Positions 24,801 through 36,478 of a stretch of DNA of 64,000 nt are shown one piece after another; positions within the stretch are counted from its first letter, which is position 1, and each line of letters begins with the position of its first letter. A program made the translations under genes and the position numbers. Source of the stretch: Nageia nagi (taxonomy: Eukaryota > Pinophyta); assembly GCA_050084985.1 (NCBI GenBank), contig JBITNC010000002.1:29388001-29452000 (forward strand). Reading direction: 5' to 3'. The notes below the pieces were generated by a model. The model did not search any database and was not told where the DNA came from. It saw only the letters and a list, made by a program, of their open reading frames with translations.

Positions 24801-25810
24801 AGTGATACATGGAGTAAAGCATCGCAGCAAAATTAGCTTGAATATTCTTTCTTTTGAAATTCTTTATATTTTTATTACCTTTATTCTTTTCCTCTCTTTT
24901 CTTTTTGTAGCAATTAATTTCTTTATGATTTTGGATGCCTTAATAGTTACAATTATCGTCAAACTTTTTCTTAAAATAAGGATTGTTTACTTTATCTTTT
25001 CCATCTCTTTGCTTAAAGTGGTTATTATCATTATTCCTACTGCTATTGTTGTTGTTCTTATTGTTGTTACCATTGTTCCTGCTGCTATTATAACTATTAC
25101 CTCTTTTCTCAAACCTTATGAAGGAAGAAGGATAAGATTTCTTTTGATGGTTGAACTTCTTGAAAAATATTTTAGTTGCTCCAAGAACAATATTATTATC
25201 TTTAAAAAAAGAAATCAATACTTTTTTGTTAAGAATTTTTTCATGCTTCAAAAGGAGCCTAGAAAGGTTCTCAAGGGAGAAGACTTCTTTTTCATCATCA
25301 AGCTTTGTTTCCATAACCATCACAAAGTTTTTAAACTTTAAAAAAAAGCTTTGAAGAATGATGATCATAAACTCATCATTGATCCAATTGCATCCACAAG
25401 CAACAAGTTGGGTTCTTAGATCAATGATTTTGTTCAAGTAGATAACCACATTTTCATCTTTCTTTTGACGAGATTGAAGCAAATTTTGAAGAATGGTAAA
25501 CCTTTTTGAAAACTTTAAACCAAAGTAGATTTGCTTAAACTTATTCCAAGTTTCCTTTGTCGAGGTTGAAGAGGAAATTATCATGAGCACATCATATGAA
25601 ATTGCATAAAAGATCATGAAAGTTGCCAACTCATTCTTCGTGTTGTAAACCTCTAATGCCTTCTCATCTATAGGAGGTACAAAGTTCTCATTCATTGTTT
25701 ATCAAAGCTTCTTTACTTGCAATTCAGCTCTCATCCAAGATTCTCAAATACCAAAGTTGGAACCATCAAAAATGTGTTTGGGTAAAAAAGATTCTCCTAT
25801 TTGCTACACA
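21856..25810 (-). pseudogene. Ty1/copia gag-pol polyprotein relic
   Basis: Domains appear in copia order on the minus strand. Gag is at about 25810-24940 (251-residue open stretch 25695-24940, UBN2-like, with SKRFTILQNLLQSRQKKDEN). The aspartic protease segment VDSGCTNHLCFEKEKF is near 24784. The pre-integrase segment LWYQRLGHLNHKSIQVMKD lies near 24400. Integrase pieces lie at 23843-23652 (YTLNRCPTNVVQGKTPFEAW). RT is at 23293-23084 (NKWIYKVKFNSVEDIEKYKT, TRLVAKGFAQKYDVDYEKTF) with the catalytic FYIDDLL near 22805. RNase H is at 22434-22168 (GAISWAFMKQSSVFLSTIEA). The frame ends with TGA at 21856-21858 after LVKLLSRGSEV. Multiple stops and frame changes make it non-functional. The order integrase before RT defines Ty1/copia. 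Confidence 0.9.
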
Positions 25811-27752
25811 AGAATGTTAAAAAATAATAAGCACATGTTACATTTAACTAAGATATGTTTGATTTGATTCACAAGTGAAAATATTTTACAACTCAAATAT
25901 ACATCCCATGTATCTAAATACTTTTATCATCACCAAAAAACATAGATGTAAAATGACATTATTGAAGCTTATTTTCTTGTCTTAAAATTAAACCTTCACT
26001 TGGATGCCCACACAAGAGGAGCCCAAGTACTACCAATCCTTAACCAGTTCGTCTTGATCAGTATTATACTTTTTCACAAGGAGAAGTACCTACTATTTTT
26101 CAAGGTTATGACGTTTATTGGATCGACCAAATTATTAATCTTGATTAGGTTTCAAATTATCCTCCTAAGTTATTAAGATAATCCTTGAATAATTGTACAG
26201 ACATATGGTATCACTACACATGTCTGTCCATCTATTGGAGTTATGTCCAGACCAACAGAGGACTTAAAGGTAATTGAAAAGTACGAACTTTTCACCATTT
26301 GGATCATCGAACTTAAAAACTCCAATCCACCTATACTCATCTCATAGCTCTCCAAATAAATCATGTTGAGAAATGTACATGTGAATGTGTTTATTTTAAG
26401 AGGTTGTTCATATCAGTTTTTATTGCATAAGCAAATAAATCAAAATGCAAAATATAAACTAAAAGAGTATAAGTAAAAAAATATCATCCATTCAAGATTT
26501 GAATCCTAAATGTCCAATAGGTTTTGTTTACCAACCCTTAAAGGACATCTTTACATTATTCCTAATTTTGCACAAGTCCATTTTGCATAAAAAGGTAAAT
26601 TACATTATAACTTAAAAATTTGAAGTAATAAGCATGCATCATTGACTTAAAAAAACTAAATCCTAAGCATGCATTATTACCTTAAAAATTTAAGTACTAA
26701 TCATAAACATGCATTATAAAAATTTAAGTTCTAAAACATACAATATTTTATCTAACATGCTATATAAAAAAAGTATAAATTACCCCCACCCTTTGTTTTT
26801 ACTTAAAGTTCTATCCTTAAATATAGCTTACAATTTTAACTTAGTAGTTAAAAACATACTTGTATAAAATATTAGCTTCTAAGTATGTAACCATTCTAAT
26901 ATACAAAGCAATTTCCCTTTTACTTACAAAATTGCTAATAAAATGGTGTTCCTCCCCTTAGCCAAAAAAAAAAAATTACCTTTAAAAGTGTCAAGTTTAC
27001 TAATATTAATCATTTTGCCTAAGTAAATTGTCATACTTAGAAGTATTTATTAAAGCAAATTAAAATTATATTCTAAAAAAAATACTTTTATTTGCTACAT
27101 TTTTATAAAAAAAATAAGATAGCATTTAAAAAATAATGATGTATGTTTGACTATCTACATACTCTAAAGCATCATCATTGCAAATCTTTAAAGGTGGAGT
27201 ATAAGTACTCCTAAATGCATTTAGTTAAAAAAAAGCTTGTAAGCAAGCAAAAAATAAGTATACGTTTATAATCAATTAATGCTCCTAAAGAAGAAGACTT
27301 GCAAGTAAAGACAAATTAAATGCCCAACAACTATTGGATCATTTAAAAAAAAATGTAAAGGAAGATCAAGGTAAATAGAAAATAAAGTGAGTACCCCTTT
27401 TGAATAACAACAAAAAATTATAACATGGAGGCTACGTAAGGTAAATGGAGGCAGGACTCTAAGGAAGCATGGTAAAGAAAAAAAAAATCAAGCTCCACCG
27501 AGGATTGGGTCATGGCTCCATCTCTCCTTTTAAAACCTCTGCTCCTCTCCTCTACGCACAGAGCTTGTCTTTTCAGTTTGCATAAGAGTTTGGCCCAAGG
27601 TGCCTCATGCCTCATAATAGAAAATCAAAGTGTTGTTCACACCACAACTCCAATAGAACATGATGATTGTACGAAGATAAACACTTGAAAAAAAATTCTT
27701 GGACTTTATTCTTGGAGATAAACACTTGCAAGTTGCATTGAGGATTTAAATG
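25811..27752. other. AT-rich stretch, no gene recognised
   Basis: This is where the copia 5' leader and LTR would be expected, yet I see neither a TGGTATCAGAGC-type primer-binding site nor a copy of the 490-bp LTR. Homopolymer-rich AT sequence predominates; short frames (for example 27418-27615 minus) have no recognisable motif. Confidence 0.4.
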
Positions 27753-28360
27753 CTATGAAGGGTATCTCTTCAAGTCCAAAGCTATTGAAATCATATGATG
27801 GATTCTATTTAGAAGCTCGATAACATGGAATACTACATGAACCATCATGGGGTATGCATTAAATTCAACCAGAATGATGGAATCAAAAACAATTATTTTG
27901 GCCCAAATGGATCTTGAAAGCATATTAACCAGAACCTTTCTATTCAAGCCCAACTAGAGTGTCTCAAGCTAGGTCCCCAAACTTCACATCCATAAAGGAA
28001 GGTTGGGGAGACAAAAGCATGAAAGAGTTTAATTTTTACCATAACATTCTAAAACGAGAATTGAAAACATTGTCTCTTGAAAGTGACAAATATTTTCTAA
28101 GAAATTAAAATCAAGCTAAAAGTAGAACCTATTAGGAACACACTTATATAAGCGTAAGATGTTACTACTTCAATAGGTTGCCCTTAGAATAACAAGTGGG
28201 TTTTTGAAACTTATAACATATTGAAGGACATCACCTTTGTCTTTACAAAATTAACTTCAAGATCATAAGTGTCAAAAAAGGTATTCAAAGCGTCAACCTA
28301 TCAATTAAGCCAAACTATTGTATGAGATAGGAAAATCGCATTATTTGCAAAGAGATTTTT
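27753..28360 (-). pseudogene. LINE reverse transcriptase relic (3' part)
   Basis: Minus-strand translation from about 28355 gives FANNAIFLSHTI, where the catalytic F-A-D-D of non-LTR reverse transcriptases reads FANN, then DLEVNFVKTKVMSFN, PIEVVTSYAYISV and PTFLYGCEVWGPSLRHSSW, followed after a frame change by the open stretch 27953-27753 (RKVLVNMLSRSIWAK, FDSIILVEFNAYP). It is the same LINE family as the relics at 8611 and 19990. The loss of both catalytic aspartates and the stops make it dead. Confidence 0.75.
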
Positions 28361-29244
28361 GTTTTAATTGCATGATAAACACTAATGATAATGTAATGGA
28401 AAGACGTAGAGAAGCGTTGGTAAAAGTTTAATGTATTTACAAGTTACACAAACAAATATTTCTTTAAAAGTTTCATTTTGTTCAAGGTTTATGTAAGAAC
28501 TTATATAATATTTTAATATGAGTGATAAGGGATGCTTTTGCATAAAGTTTTCTACGAAGTTCGAAAAAGATGGTTATAATGATAATGATTATACAAGATT
28601 ACTTGTTATTGATACTAAAAATAATCATTTCTCATTGAATCATTGCATAATTGCACAACATTCAAATAAACAAATAATTGTTTCAATGACTACAACAAAA
28701 ACAATATATGACTTGAACAAATGCATATACACAACACATGGTCTAGAAGCCTCTTAAAAGAGATTGTATAAAAGCAAAAAAAAGAAAAACTAGATATTTT
28801 ATTGTAATAAGACGTGATCTATCTCACCTTTTAAAACTCTGATGTTTCATAATAGAAAATAGCACATCTACATAAAATATCACCATTTAAAGGAATTTGT
28901 TATAAGAGTTCAACTCAAACTACGAAAAAAAAAAAATCTTCAAAACATTTCAAAAAAATTTATATATATTGTAAGAAAAACAATCACAAAAATTTGCAAC
29001 AAAGAAAAGATTGTGACTTACATTGTAAATTCTAACTTTTTCACGCCATATTTTAAATAACAAAAGCTCCAATTTCATTTTTTAGGTAATCATTATAAAA
29101 CATAAGAAAAAAAATATATTATTACCAAAACAAAGATTAATATTATGATAGATTACAACTACTAAACATTTCCAAAATATCAATGGTTGATTCTAATATT
29201 AAAATATCTTATTTTAATCATTTTTTCATATTTACCAGGCCGGA
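28361..29244. other. AT-rich stretch without recognisable gene
   Basis: A 79-codon frame at 28518-28757 (+) has no recognisable motif. Poly(A)-rich tracts occur near 28920-28960. Confidence 0.3.
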
Positions 29245-29476
29245 TAACTCCAAGATCAAAAAGCATTGTATTAGGGTAGAATAATGCTTTAATACATATG
29301 AAGATTGACTCTTCACATTCATCTTTTTGGATGACCCTTGAAATACAATGTAACTTTTCATATTCTTTTAAAAATGACACTTCAAATTCTAACACACAAA
29401 ACTACGAATTTACTAAATATAGTAACTACTACTATAATATTTATACCATAATCCTTAAGGATTAGATGTCTTAAAA
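29245..29476 (-). repeat. LTR-like direct repeat, left copy (old copia element)
   Basis: Matches 33577-33829 in the same orientation. Shared blocks include ACTCCAAGATCAAAA/ACTTCAAGATCAAAA, TTAATACATATGA, CCTTGAAATACAATGTAAC, TTTACTAAATATA and AACTACTACTATAATAT. The left copy is followed by a polypyrimidine run TTCCCCCCTTAA, which on the minus strand would be the polypurine tract upstream of a 3' LTR. Extensive divergence indicates an old element. Outer boundaries are uncertain. Confidence 0.5.
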
Positions 29477-29763
29477 TTCCCCCCTTAATCTGAAGGGGTG
29501 TTGGTAAGTCTAAACACCTTGAACTTCTCGAACTTTTCTCTTCCTAGTGTCTTGGTGAATATGTTGTTTGCTTATTTGTGGAACAATGTTTCAATTGAAT
29601 TGTCTTGACCTCTACTTGATGTTGAATCAAATGATACTTTGTGTTGATGTGCTTTGTTCAATCATGAAACTTTGGATTCTTGATCAATTGAATTGCAAAA
29701 ATATTATAAATCAAAAATGGAGTTGGATGCACCTGTTTTTCTTGCAAATCTTTCAATATTTTC

Positions 29764-30009
29764 CTAAGCAACACAATCTCCTTTGTTGCCTCTGCAGCAG
29801 CAACATATTCCACCTCTATAATAGAATCTATTGAAATGAATAGCTTTCGTAATTTCTAAAGAGATAATTGTTGATCCAAAACTCATGGCATATCCTGAAG
29901 TTGAAACTTCATTTTCTTTGTCACCATCAAAATCTAAATCTATATATCCAATCAACTTGAAGTCTCCTATTTTGGAATACTTGTTCCCTAATTCATGTGT
30001 CCCTTTCAA
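29764..30009 (-). pseudogene. Ty1/copia RNase H relic
   Basis: The frame reads MKGTHELGNKYSKIGDFKLI, GYIDLDFDGDKENEVSTSGY, AMSFGSTIISLEITK; the copia consensus is YxKGTxxLGIxY...GYxDSDxAGDxxxRxSTSGYxxxxGxxxxSWxSxKQ. The last catalytic segment (EAEY) is out of frame. It belongs with the LTR-like repeats at 29245 and 33577 as an old minus-strand copia element. Confidence 0.8.
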
Positions 30010-30075
30010 ATATTTGAGAATTCTTTTTGTTGCATTCCAATGCTCTTCACATTATTTTTGGATCAATCTTTAAAA

Positions 30076-30300
30076 TCTACATTTGTGTCTGTTTCAGAAG
30101 TGTCTAATCCAACACTAGCACATGTTCCAATAGTACAAACACCTCTTCCTCCACATCAAGATCCTTCCTCTTCGTCACTTTCAACAACTCCTTTGGATGA
30201 TGTGATTAAAGGGATCGATAAGTTGAATCTTAAAGGAAATGAAGAACCTCCTCAACTTGTTGAGCAACTAGAAACATCGCAAAAGATTCTTGTTTCCAAC
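30076..30300 (+). pseudogene. Unassigned Ser/Pro-rich coding-like segment
   Basis: Within a 132-codon open frame on the plus strand, the stretch PLPPHQDPSSSSLSTTPLDD and GIDKLNLKGNEEPPQLVEQL is of normal protein composition, unlike its AT-rich neighbours. It resembles a linker between retroelement domains, but I cannot assign it. Its orientation is opposite to the copia RNase H relic beside it. It ends where the young LTR element is inserted. Confidence 0.3.
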
Positions 30301-30388
30301 ATCGTTCAAAAGGCAAAACTGCTCTCCTCAAAAATGGGTATCCAAATATGTGCTCAAAAACATATTTCAATGCGCATTGTCAAAGAAC

Positions 30389-30624
30389 TGTAGAGAAAAA
30401 GGATGAATTTTATATTACAATGAAGGAGAGCCCAAATAAATAGGGCAAAATACAAGCTAGTGGACAAATGCATGATAACCATGCGTAGGATAAAGTCCAC
30501 AAGATGACAAATATTTGTTATGCTCTAATCATAACAAAGTAACAAATAATCAAACCTAGGAATAAATAATATACTCCTAGAGAACTTAAGCAAATATTAT
30601 ACCTAAGTATAATATACTCTAACA
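30389..30624 (-). repeat. LTR (3') of a non-autonomous LTR element
   Basis: 236 bp, beginning TGTAGAGAAAAAGG and ending CTCTAACA. By eye it is identical to 32617-32852 except for one base (ATAACCATG versus ATAACAATG). The host target duplication AGAAC lies at 30384-30388. A polypyrimidine run starting at 30625 is the polypurine tract on the minus strand. Confidence 0.92.
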
Positions 30625-31014
30625 CCCCCCCTTAAGTGAACAAAGAGGTAAAGTGGCATATCCACATAAATGAGTCCCGGCAATAAGGCCTGATTAGGTA
30701 CTCATGTACAAAAAAATCTCTCATAAGCAGAGAAAAGGAGAAAACCCGTAGGAAAAACTCCCCCTAAAAGAGAGAGAAAAAACAAGGTGGTGGATAACTT
30801 CCATCACTTAAGAGACTAATGCCAAAAGCTAAAGAACCTCCAAAGAAATCAGAATAGAAAAGCTACCAATATGCAAGAGTGAGTCAAAAAATACTACACG
30901 ATCAACACCAACAAAGAGAGTCCCTCAACCTGAAAATAGGGCACAAACTCCACATATGAAAAGGATATCGATAATGCAGCTGGTAGACCACAAGCAAGAA
31001 AAGCAGCAAATTTC

Positions 31015-31110
31015 TTGAGCACACGTCTTTAGAGAGCCAAGCTTGGAGCCCGTGTGCAAAGAAGAAAGCACACGTCATTAGAGAGCCAAGCTTGGAGCCC
31101 ATATGCTGAG
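31015..31110 (+). repeat. Tandem duplication inside the LTR element
   Basis: Two copies of about 50 bp share AGCACACGTC, then TTAGAGAGCCAAGCTTGGAG and CCC, with differences at a few positions. Confidence 0.8.
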
Positions 31111-32244
31111 ATCCATAAAAAAGAGGTTGTGAATGTAGCAAGATCAACGGAAGCATTTTGTAGTTGGCAATCCCCCCTTAATGCTGATGAGGAGAAATGA
31201 CAAGTCACAAGATAAGGTATTGGAAGACCACCATAAGATCCATAAAGGACTCAAATAAGCTACCTTAAGGACAAGGGTAGAAACCATGAGTTGGGCTATG
31301 AGACCTTTGAAGGCATCTAACTAGGTAGTAAAAGACTACAAAAAAATATCATCCTTAAAAAAAGGCCTTTATAGATTAGGCTTACAATTAACTCCACTGA
31401 AAAGAGCTCTCAGTTTGCTTCGCATAGGAAAAAACGGCACCCAAAATGGATGCCCGGAGCTCAATATATTGAATTAATTCGATTGAGGATGAAAAAGCTC
31501 CAACTATAGAAAATTAATCAAAAAAAATTTAATTAATAATCTAAATTTAAAACTTCAAAATGAGATTCTGAGCAGCAGAAGCAATGAAAAGGTATCATGC
31601 AAGTAGTCAAAACGTCCGGTGCGAAACCAAGAATGCTGTGAAACTGACGGTTTTAAAAGATGATCACCGAAAAACTCGATAGGGCCAACAAATCGCCGAT
31701 GACTGAAACTGCCCAAAAAATTCGAAATTTGAATGGAGTCTAAATCTTCCAAGGCTGGTAACTTCACCAAATAACCTCCAAATCAAACGAGACAAAAAAC
31801 AAAAGTGTTTATCTCGAAAATGGGTAACCAAATCTGCTATCAGAAGTTAAATTTGACCAATGATGATATGAGAAATCATGACTGTCTTCAATATGACGTT
31901 TTTCATCTGGCGACATGTTGTTTTCAGTCATGTGAAGGCCAAATCAGCCACTGATAAATCAGACTTTGCCTTCAATGGGACCCATCAAATGCCAACATAG
32001 CCTTGCAAGGAAGCCACGGAAGTGGCACGAGTCAGGAAGGCTGGGAACGTACCAGTAGACCCGTCCATGCCAGAGGGAAGAGAGCACGAGAAAAACATTA
32101 AGGTTGCGAACCGGAGTCAAAGATGTCGCAGTCCATACCAGATCAAACATCATACTCCCAACGTCCAGATCCACCAGATCACGCAAGAAAAAACTTGAGT
32201 ATGTTGCGCATGAGGGAGTATTGAGCAGCGCCAAAAACCAACTC

Positions 32245-32400
32245 GTGTGAGAGAGCCACGCAGGTTGGAGGAGAACCACACAAGCTGGAGCGCACGAGAG
32301 GGAGCAATCAGGGGGCCACGCAAGAGGGAGCACGCGAGGAGGAGCGATCAGAGGGCCACACCAGAGGAAGCACCCGAGGAGAAGTGATCAAAGGGCCACG
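32245..32400 (+). repeat. Degenerate tandem repeat, unit about 45 bp
   Basis: About three imperfect units built on GGGCCACGCAAGAGGGAGCA, CGAGGAGGAGCGATCAGA and variants. Markedly GC-rich compared with the flanks. No protein is recognised in any frame. Confidence 0.7.
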
Positions 32401-32604
32401 TTTACGTCCGAATGTTTGCTCAGTTCGTAAGCGCAGGACAACCCGGTGGAACCCGCTCCGATTATGACAAGCTTGCACAGGTTACAACCTACCACAACAA
32501 AATGCAGCAAAAAATGGAGGTGAGGGGGGAATTGGTTCAAAGAGGCCAATCCCCCCTCGCAGATTTGCTGAGAAAATCTTGAGGGCAGGTTCAGAGATCG
32601 AACT

Positions 32605-32616
32605 GCTCTGATACCA
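32605..32616 (-). other. Primer-binding site, initiator Met tRNA type
   Basis: TGGTATCAGAGC on the minus strand, directly adjacent to the TG of the 5' LTR at 32617. This is the classic primer-binding site of plant copia-type elements. Confidence 0.92.
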
Positions 32617-32852
32617 TGTAGAGAAAAAGGATGAATTTTATATTACAATGAAGGAGAGCCCAAATAAATAGGGCAAAATACAAGCTAGTGGACAAATGCA
32701 TGATAACAATGCGTAGGATAAAGTCCACAAGATGACAAATATTTGTTATGCTCTAATCATAACAAAGTAACAAATAATCAAACCTAGGAATAAATAATAT
32801 ACTCCTAGAGAACTTAAGCAAATATTATACCTAAGTATAATATACTCTAACA
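32617..32852 (-). repeat. LTR (5') of the non-autonomous LTR element
   Basis: 236 bp, upstream LTR in the element's minus-strand orientation; see partner at 30389-30624. Followed by the AGAAC target duplication at 32853-32857. Confidence 0.92.
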
Positions 32853-32857
32853 AGAAC

Positions 32858-33576
32858 AAACAAAAGCAAAATTTGGGAATGAATTTTTGGTAATGTTTTT
32901 GATCAATTTCATGAAGTTAAAGAAAGAAAAACTCAATAACATCATCTTTGTCTTCATTATCTTCAACATTGACCAAATAACATAATTCCAATTCTGATTT
33001 TACTTTTTCAACTTCAAGGGTAACACAATACTCCAAATGCGAAATCCCTCAATTATGCCAAATTCACTAAAATCCAAATCAAATGTCATACCATCTTTGC
33101 CAATATATTTTTTAATTACACGCTAAAAACGGTATCTATCAATTGACATAATTGAAATCTACTCTAAATTTTGAACTCAACAAAAAAAAATTCACTAAAA
33201 ATTAAGTTTGTTACATCAAGTTATGGCTAAAAATATCTTCAAAATTCGAAAATACCCCAAAAATGAGATTAAATGTTGATTGTTCTAAAACTGCTGATTG
33301 GACAGGTCAAACTATTGATTGGACAGAATTTGTTATGTATGGCTATCAACTATGGTCAAAACTTGACTAAAACTTCAAATTGTGATAACTTCACCAAATC
33401 ACCTTGTTCAAAAGGCAAAACTACTCTCCTCGAAAATAGGCATCCAAATATGTATTCAAAAATGGATTTCAATACGCATTTTCAAATAAAAAATAAAAGC
33501 AAAATTTTGAAATAGATTTTTGATAGCATTTTTCATCAATTTCATAGAGTTAGAGAAAGAAAACTCAATGTTTATA
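32858..33576. other. Old copia-like interior, no intact gene
   Basis: The stretch at about 33395-33560 is a diverged direct copy of 30296-30388 joined to 32858-32945, i.e. of the site into which the young LTR element inserted. This indicates an older duplication. No protein is recognised. Confidence 0.4.
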
Positions 33577-33829
33577 CATATCAATGCTAGATCAAATAAC
33601 TTCAAGATCAAAAACATTGAATTATGGTAAAATAATACCTTAATACATATGATGATTGACTTTTCACATTCACCTTCTTAAGTGAACCTTGAAATACAAT
33701 GTAACTCTTCATATTCTCTTAGAAATAACATTTAAATTCTTAACTCAAATAAAACTACAAATTTACTAAATATAATAACTACTACTATAATATCTATACC
33801 ATAATCTTTATAGATTAAATGTCTAACAA
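33577..33829 (-). repeat. LTR-like direct repeat, right copy (old copia element)
   Basis: Partner of 29245-29476; ends ATGTCTAACA, a plausible LTR CA terminus. Diverged by substitutions and small indels. Confidence 0.5.
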
Positions 33830-36478
33830 TATGTTTTTAGGAATATTAAAGTAAAAAAAAATGTTCGATGATTAAGCTTGAATGAAGGGTCCATAGAACA
33901 AATCTCTTTGAAGATGCTCAAACATTCACATGTTGCAAATATATGTGATGTTTTTTTGCATCAACACTGCATATTGGAAAAGGTGGTGGTATTGACATTC
34001 AACAGGTAAAGATACAATGGATAAAAGTTAAAACATACCCTTACATGCAATAATTAATAGGATTATTGTCGTGAAGAATTAAATGAAGGAACCTGTACAA
34101 GACAGAGACATTCAAAATACACAGAAGATGAAACAGTTGTAACATAGATTAACCAACATTAAGGCGTGTGTAATTGCAAAAAATGCCATTACATCTATAC
34201 CCTCGGATGAAGATAAATTTAAACAATAAAATATTAAAATAAGCATTTCAGGAACTGACTATATAAGACAAACCTTAACATAAATCTTTGAAATTCAAAA
34301 GCAAAGGTGAACAGTATAATATAGATTAATGGTAGAAAAAGGCAAATGTTCAGAGAATACCAGCCTGCTAGCAGAAAAATCAGAAACAATTGTACACAAA
34401 TAAAAATTACAATGCAGAATATCAATCTACATATAATAAGCTAAAACATTTGACAATGTAAAGAAAGTGTAGGCACACGAAAATGAGAATGGAGAAGATC
34501 AAGATACTGAAATATTTGTGTTTAGATGCCTCTAATTATATTAAAGAAAGGAATGAATGCACAATATTTGACCATATGCCAAAAACAAAACCCAATGAAA
34601 AGTAGTAACTGTGTAACTGTTTTGCTAATTATTCCCTTGACAAATAACATAGGCTCTAATTATGCAATTTATTTCAAAACGGGGTAATATCACAATAAAT
34701 TTGGAAAAACGGATAAATTTGCACCAATAATAGATTAACATCTAATTTTCTGCATCCCATTTCCAGAAAATTAGAAAGGAATCTTCAAAATTGTGTTCAA
34801 TGTATTCCTCTATACCGCTGAGAACTTGTAAAACAATGTTCTTACTGCCTACAATGCAGTTACAGCATCTCCCAAAAGTATGCAGATCAATTAGCGCACA
34901 CATATCTTAAACAAATTCTAACCTTGACATCAACAAGATTTGCCAGTTTCATGGTAGAATGTTGCATGCACAATCTGAAAATCCAGAATCTACAATGCAG
35001 CTATAGCATTCCCAAAAAGAATACAAATCAGCAGCACATGCTCCTCTTAACCAAATTCTAGCCATCCTTGTCCTCAACAAGATTTGCCCCAATTTCATGG
35101 TTAATCTTTGCATAGATATATATTAAGCTTTATCGATTGGCATACTATTTCGAGCAAGTTTTATTGTGGTCAATATGTGATGTAAAGAAATTTGTTTTCC
35201 AATAAAAACATGTAAAGACTCCTACATGTAATCCAGGATCAAAAGAGTTATCTCCTTCCATACCACACCCTTTTACTTTCCATTAAATCTGAATCGTCAT
35301 AGTCATGAATGAATAACAATATTTGAATATACCATGATGTATAGTTTGTAGTCAATATTAAGGAATACAATTTGATCACTGGAACAAACATTTTTCCAAT
35401 TCACAACCTCTATGTTATTAATCGGTTTATTCAGTATGCTTTCATTGTAAAATATAACTCTTACAATATGATGGATTTCTACAAAATGCACATGTCATCT
35501 ATAAACATTTTCTGATATCTTCCACATTGAAAATTTAAACTCTTACTATATTCTACTTCTTTTTGGATCATAATGAAAGAGTGGACACCTACCTTTCAAG
35601 AATATCGATGAAAGAATATTCTCCAGCGGACTCGTGCTTTAAGATTTTAACCACCAACATGAAAAGACAATGGCATGTCAATTCAGAGGATAAATTCACA
35701 GTTACAAATTATCCAACAATAAAGATTAAACAAAGCCAAACAGAAAGCAAGCCCCTTGCTAGAAGCAAAAAGATGGTGAAGGTTAGACTGGAATTATTGC
35801 AATCAATCGCCATCAGCATTTTAGGGCTCACATTTCCCATATCCAAACAAACAACTCAAAGCTCCACTGAACATTTACCTTTTCAAAAGTTGAAACTGCC
35901 TCATTGAGATATCAAAGCTTAAAAACCACACATCTATAAGATATAGTACATGGCCAAGCCTGTGAAAAAGTTTCACCAGTTCAGCAATTCTGTAAATTTT
36001 ATTTGTTAATCATTTCAAGGGAATGAAATGAAACACCAATATTTCACAAGCAAAAAAAGGCTAGGTGTGTTACGCCATATCTTTAAGGCACCATCTGTCT
36101 GTTACACCTAAAATTGTGTTTAAACTATTTAATTGCAGAAGCACCAAGTAAATCATCTGTGTCTCTACATGGAAACAATAGGAATAATGACTTCTTCCAA
36201 TTATTAAATCCAACTTGAAAATTTAATCCTCATAAACATCTTATTATATTGGCAAGGTTGAAATAAATATGACAGGAGCCTACTTCTCATAAGGCCTATC
36301 TTTAAAATAAGGCAAGCCAATGACGCGCATCTGCATTATGACATGGAACTTGAAAAGAAGATACAAACTAAGTACAGAGCTTTTGTACGAAGTTATTTAG
36401 CAGCTTAGCTAATACAAGCTCACATAAAAAAGAGAAAAGTCACCTCCAAAAACTACTTGATCAAGGGCTTCTGAAATC
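33830..36478. other. Intergenic sequence 3' of the LUC7-like gene
   Basis: No gene recognised. A direct duplication of roughly 120-140 bp occurs at about 34848-34968 and 34990-35110 (shared CTACAATGCAG, ACAGCAT/ATAGCAT, ACCAAATTCTA-type blocks, CAACAAGATTTGCC and TTTCATGGT). The 114-codon frame 35563-35907 (+) shows no family motif. A 3' UTR of the LUC7-like gene must lie at the right end of this interval; an AATAAA-like signal is present on the minus strand near 36000. Confidence 0.4.

Larger units (their letters stand above)
30389..32852 (-). mobile_element. Young non-autonomous LTR retrotransposon (TRIM/LARD-like), 2464 bp
   Basis: Complete structure: two 236-bp LTRs differing by one base, AGAAC target duplications (30384-30388 and 32853-32857), a primer-binding site TGGTATCAGAGC on the minus strand (32605-32616) complementary to plant initiator methionine tRNA and directly abutting the 5' LTR, and a polypurine tract next to the 3' LTR. 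The 1.98-kb interior encodes no gag or pol that I can recognise, so replication would need proteins from an autonomous (probably copia-type) relative. The interior is richer in G+C toward its 5' end and contains two tandem duplications. Near identity of the LTRs implies recent insertion. It sits inside an older copia relic. Confidence 0.9.

Noticed and set aside
24757-25341. 194-codon open frame on the plus strand, Ile/Phe/Leu-rich
   Set aside because: Antisense shadow of the copia gag frame (24940-25695 minus); hydrophobic composition arises from the Asn/Lys-rich gag complement.
31959-32333. 124-codon minus-strand frame in the young LTR element
   Set aside because: No recognisable motif; overlaps tandem repeats and GC-rich non-coding interior.
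35563-35907. 114-codon plus-strand frame downstream of the LUC7-like gene
   Set aside because: No family motif, no splice context and AT-rich codon use; not distinguishable from chance.
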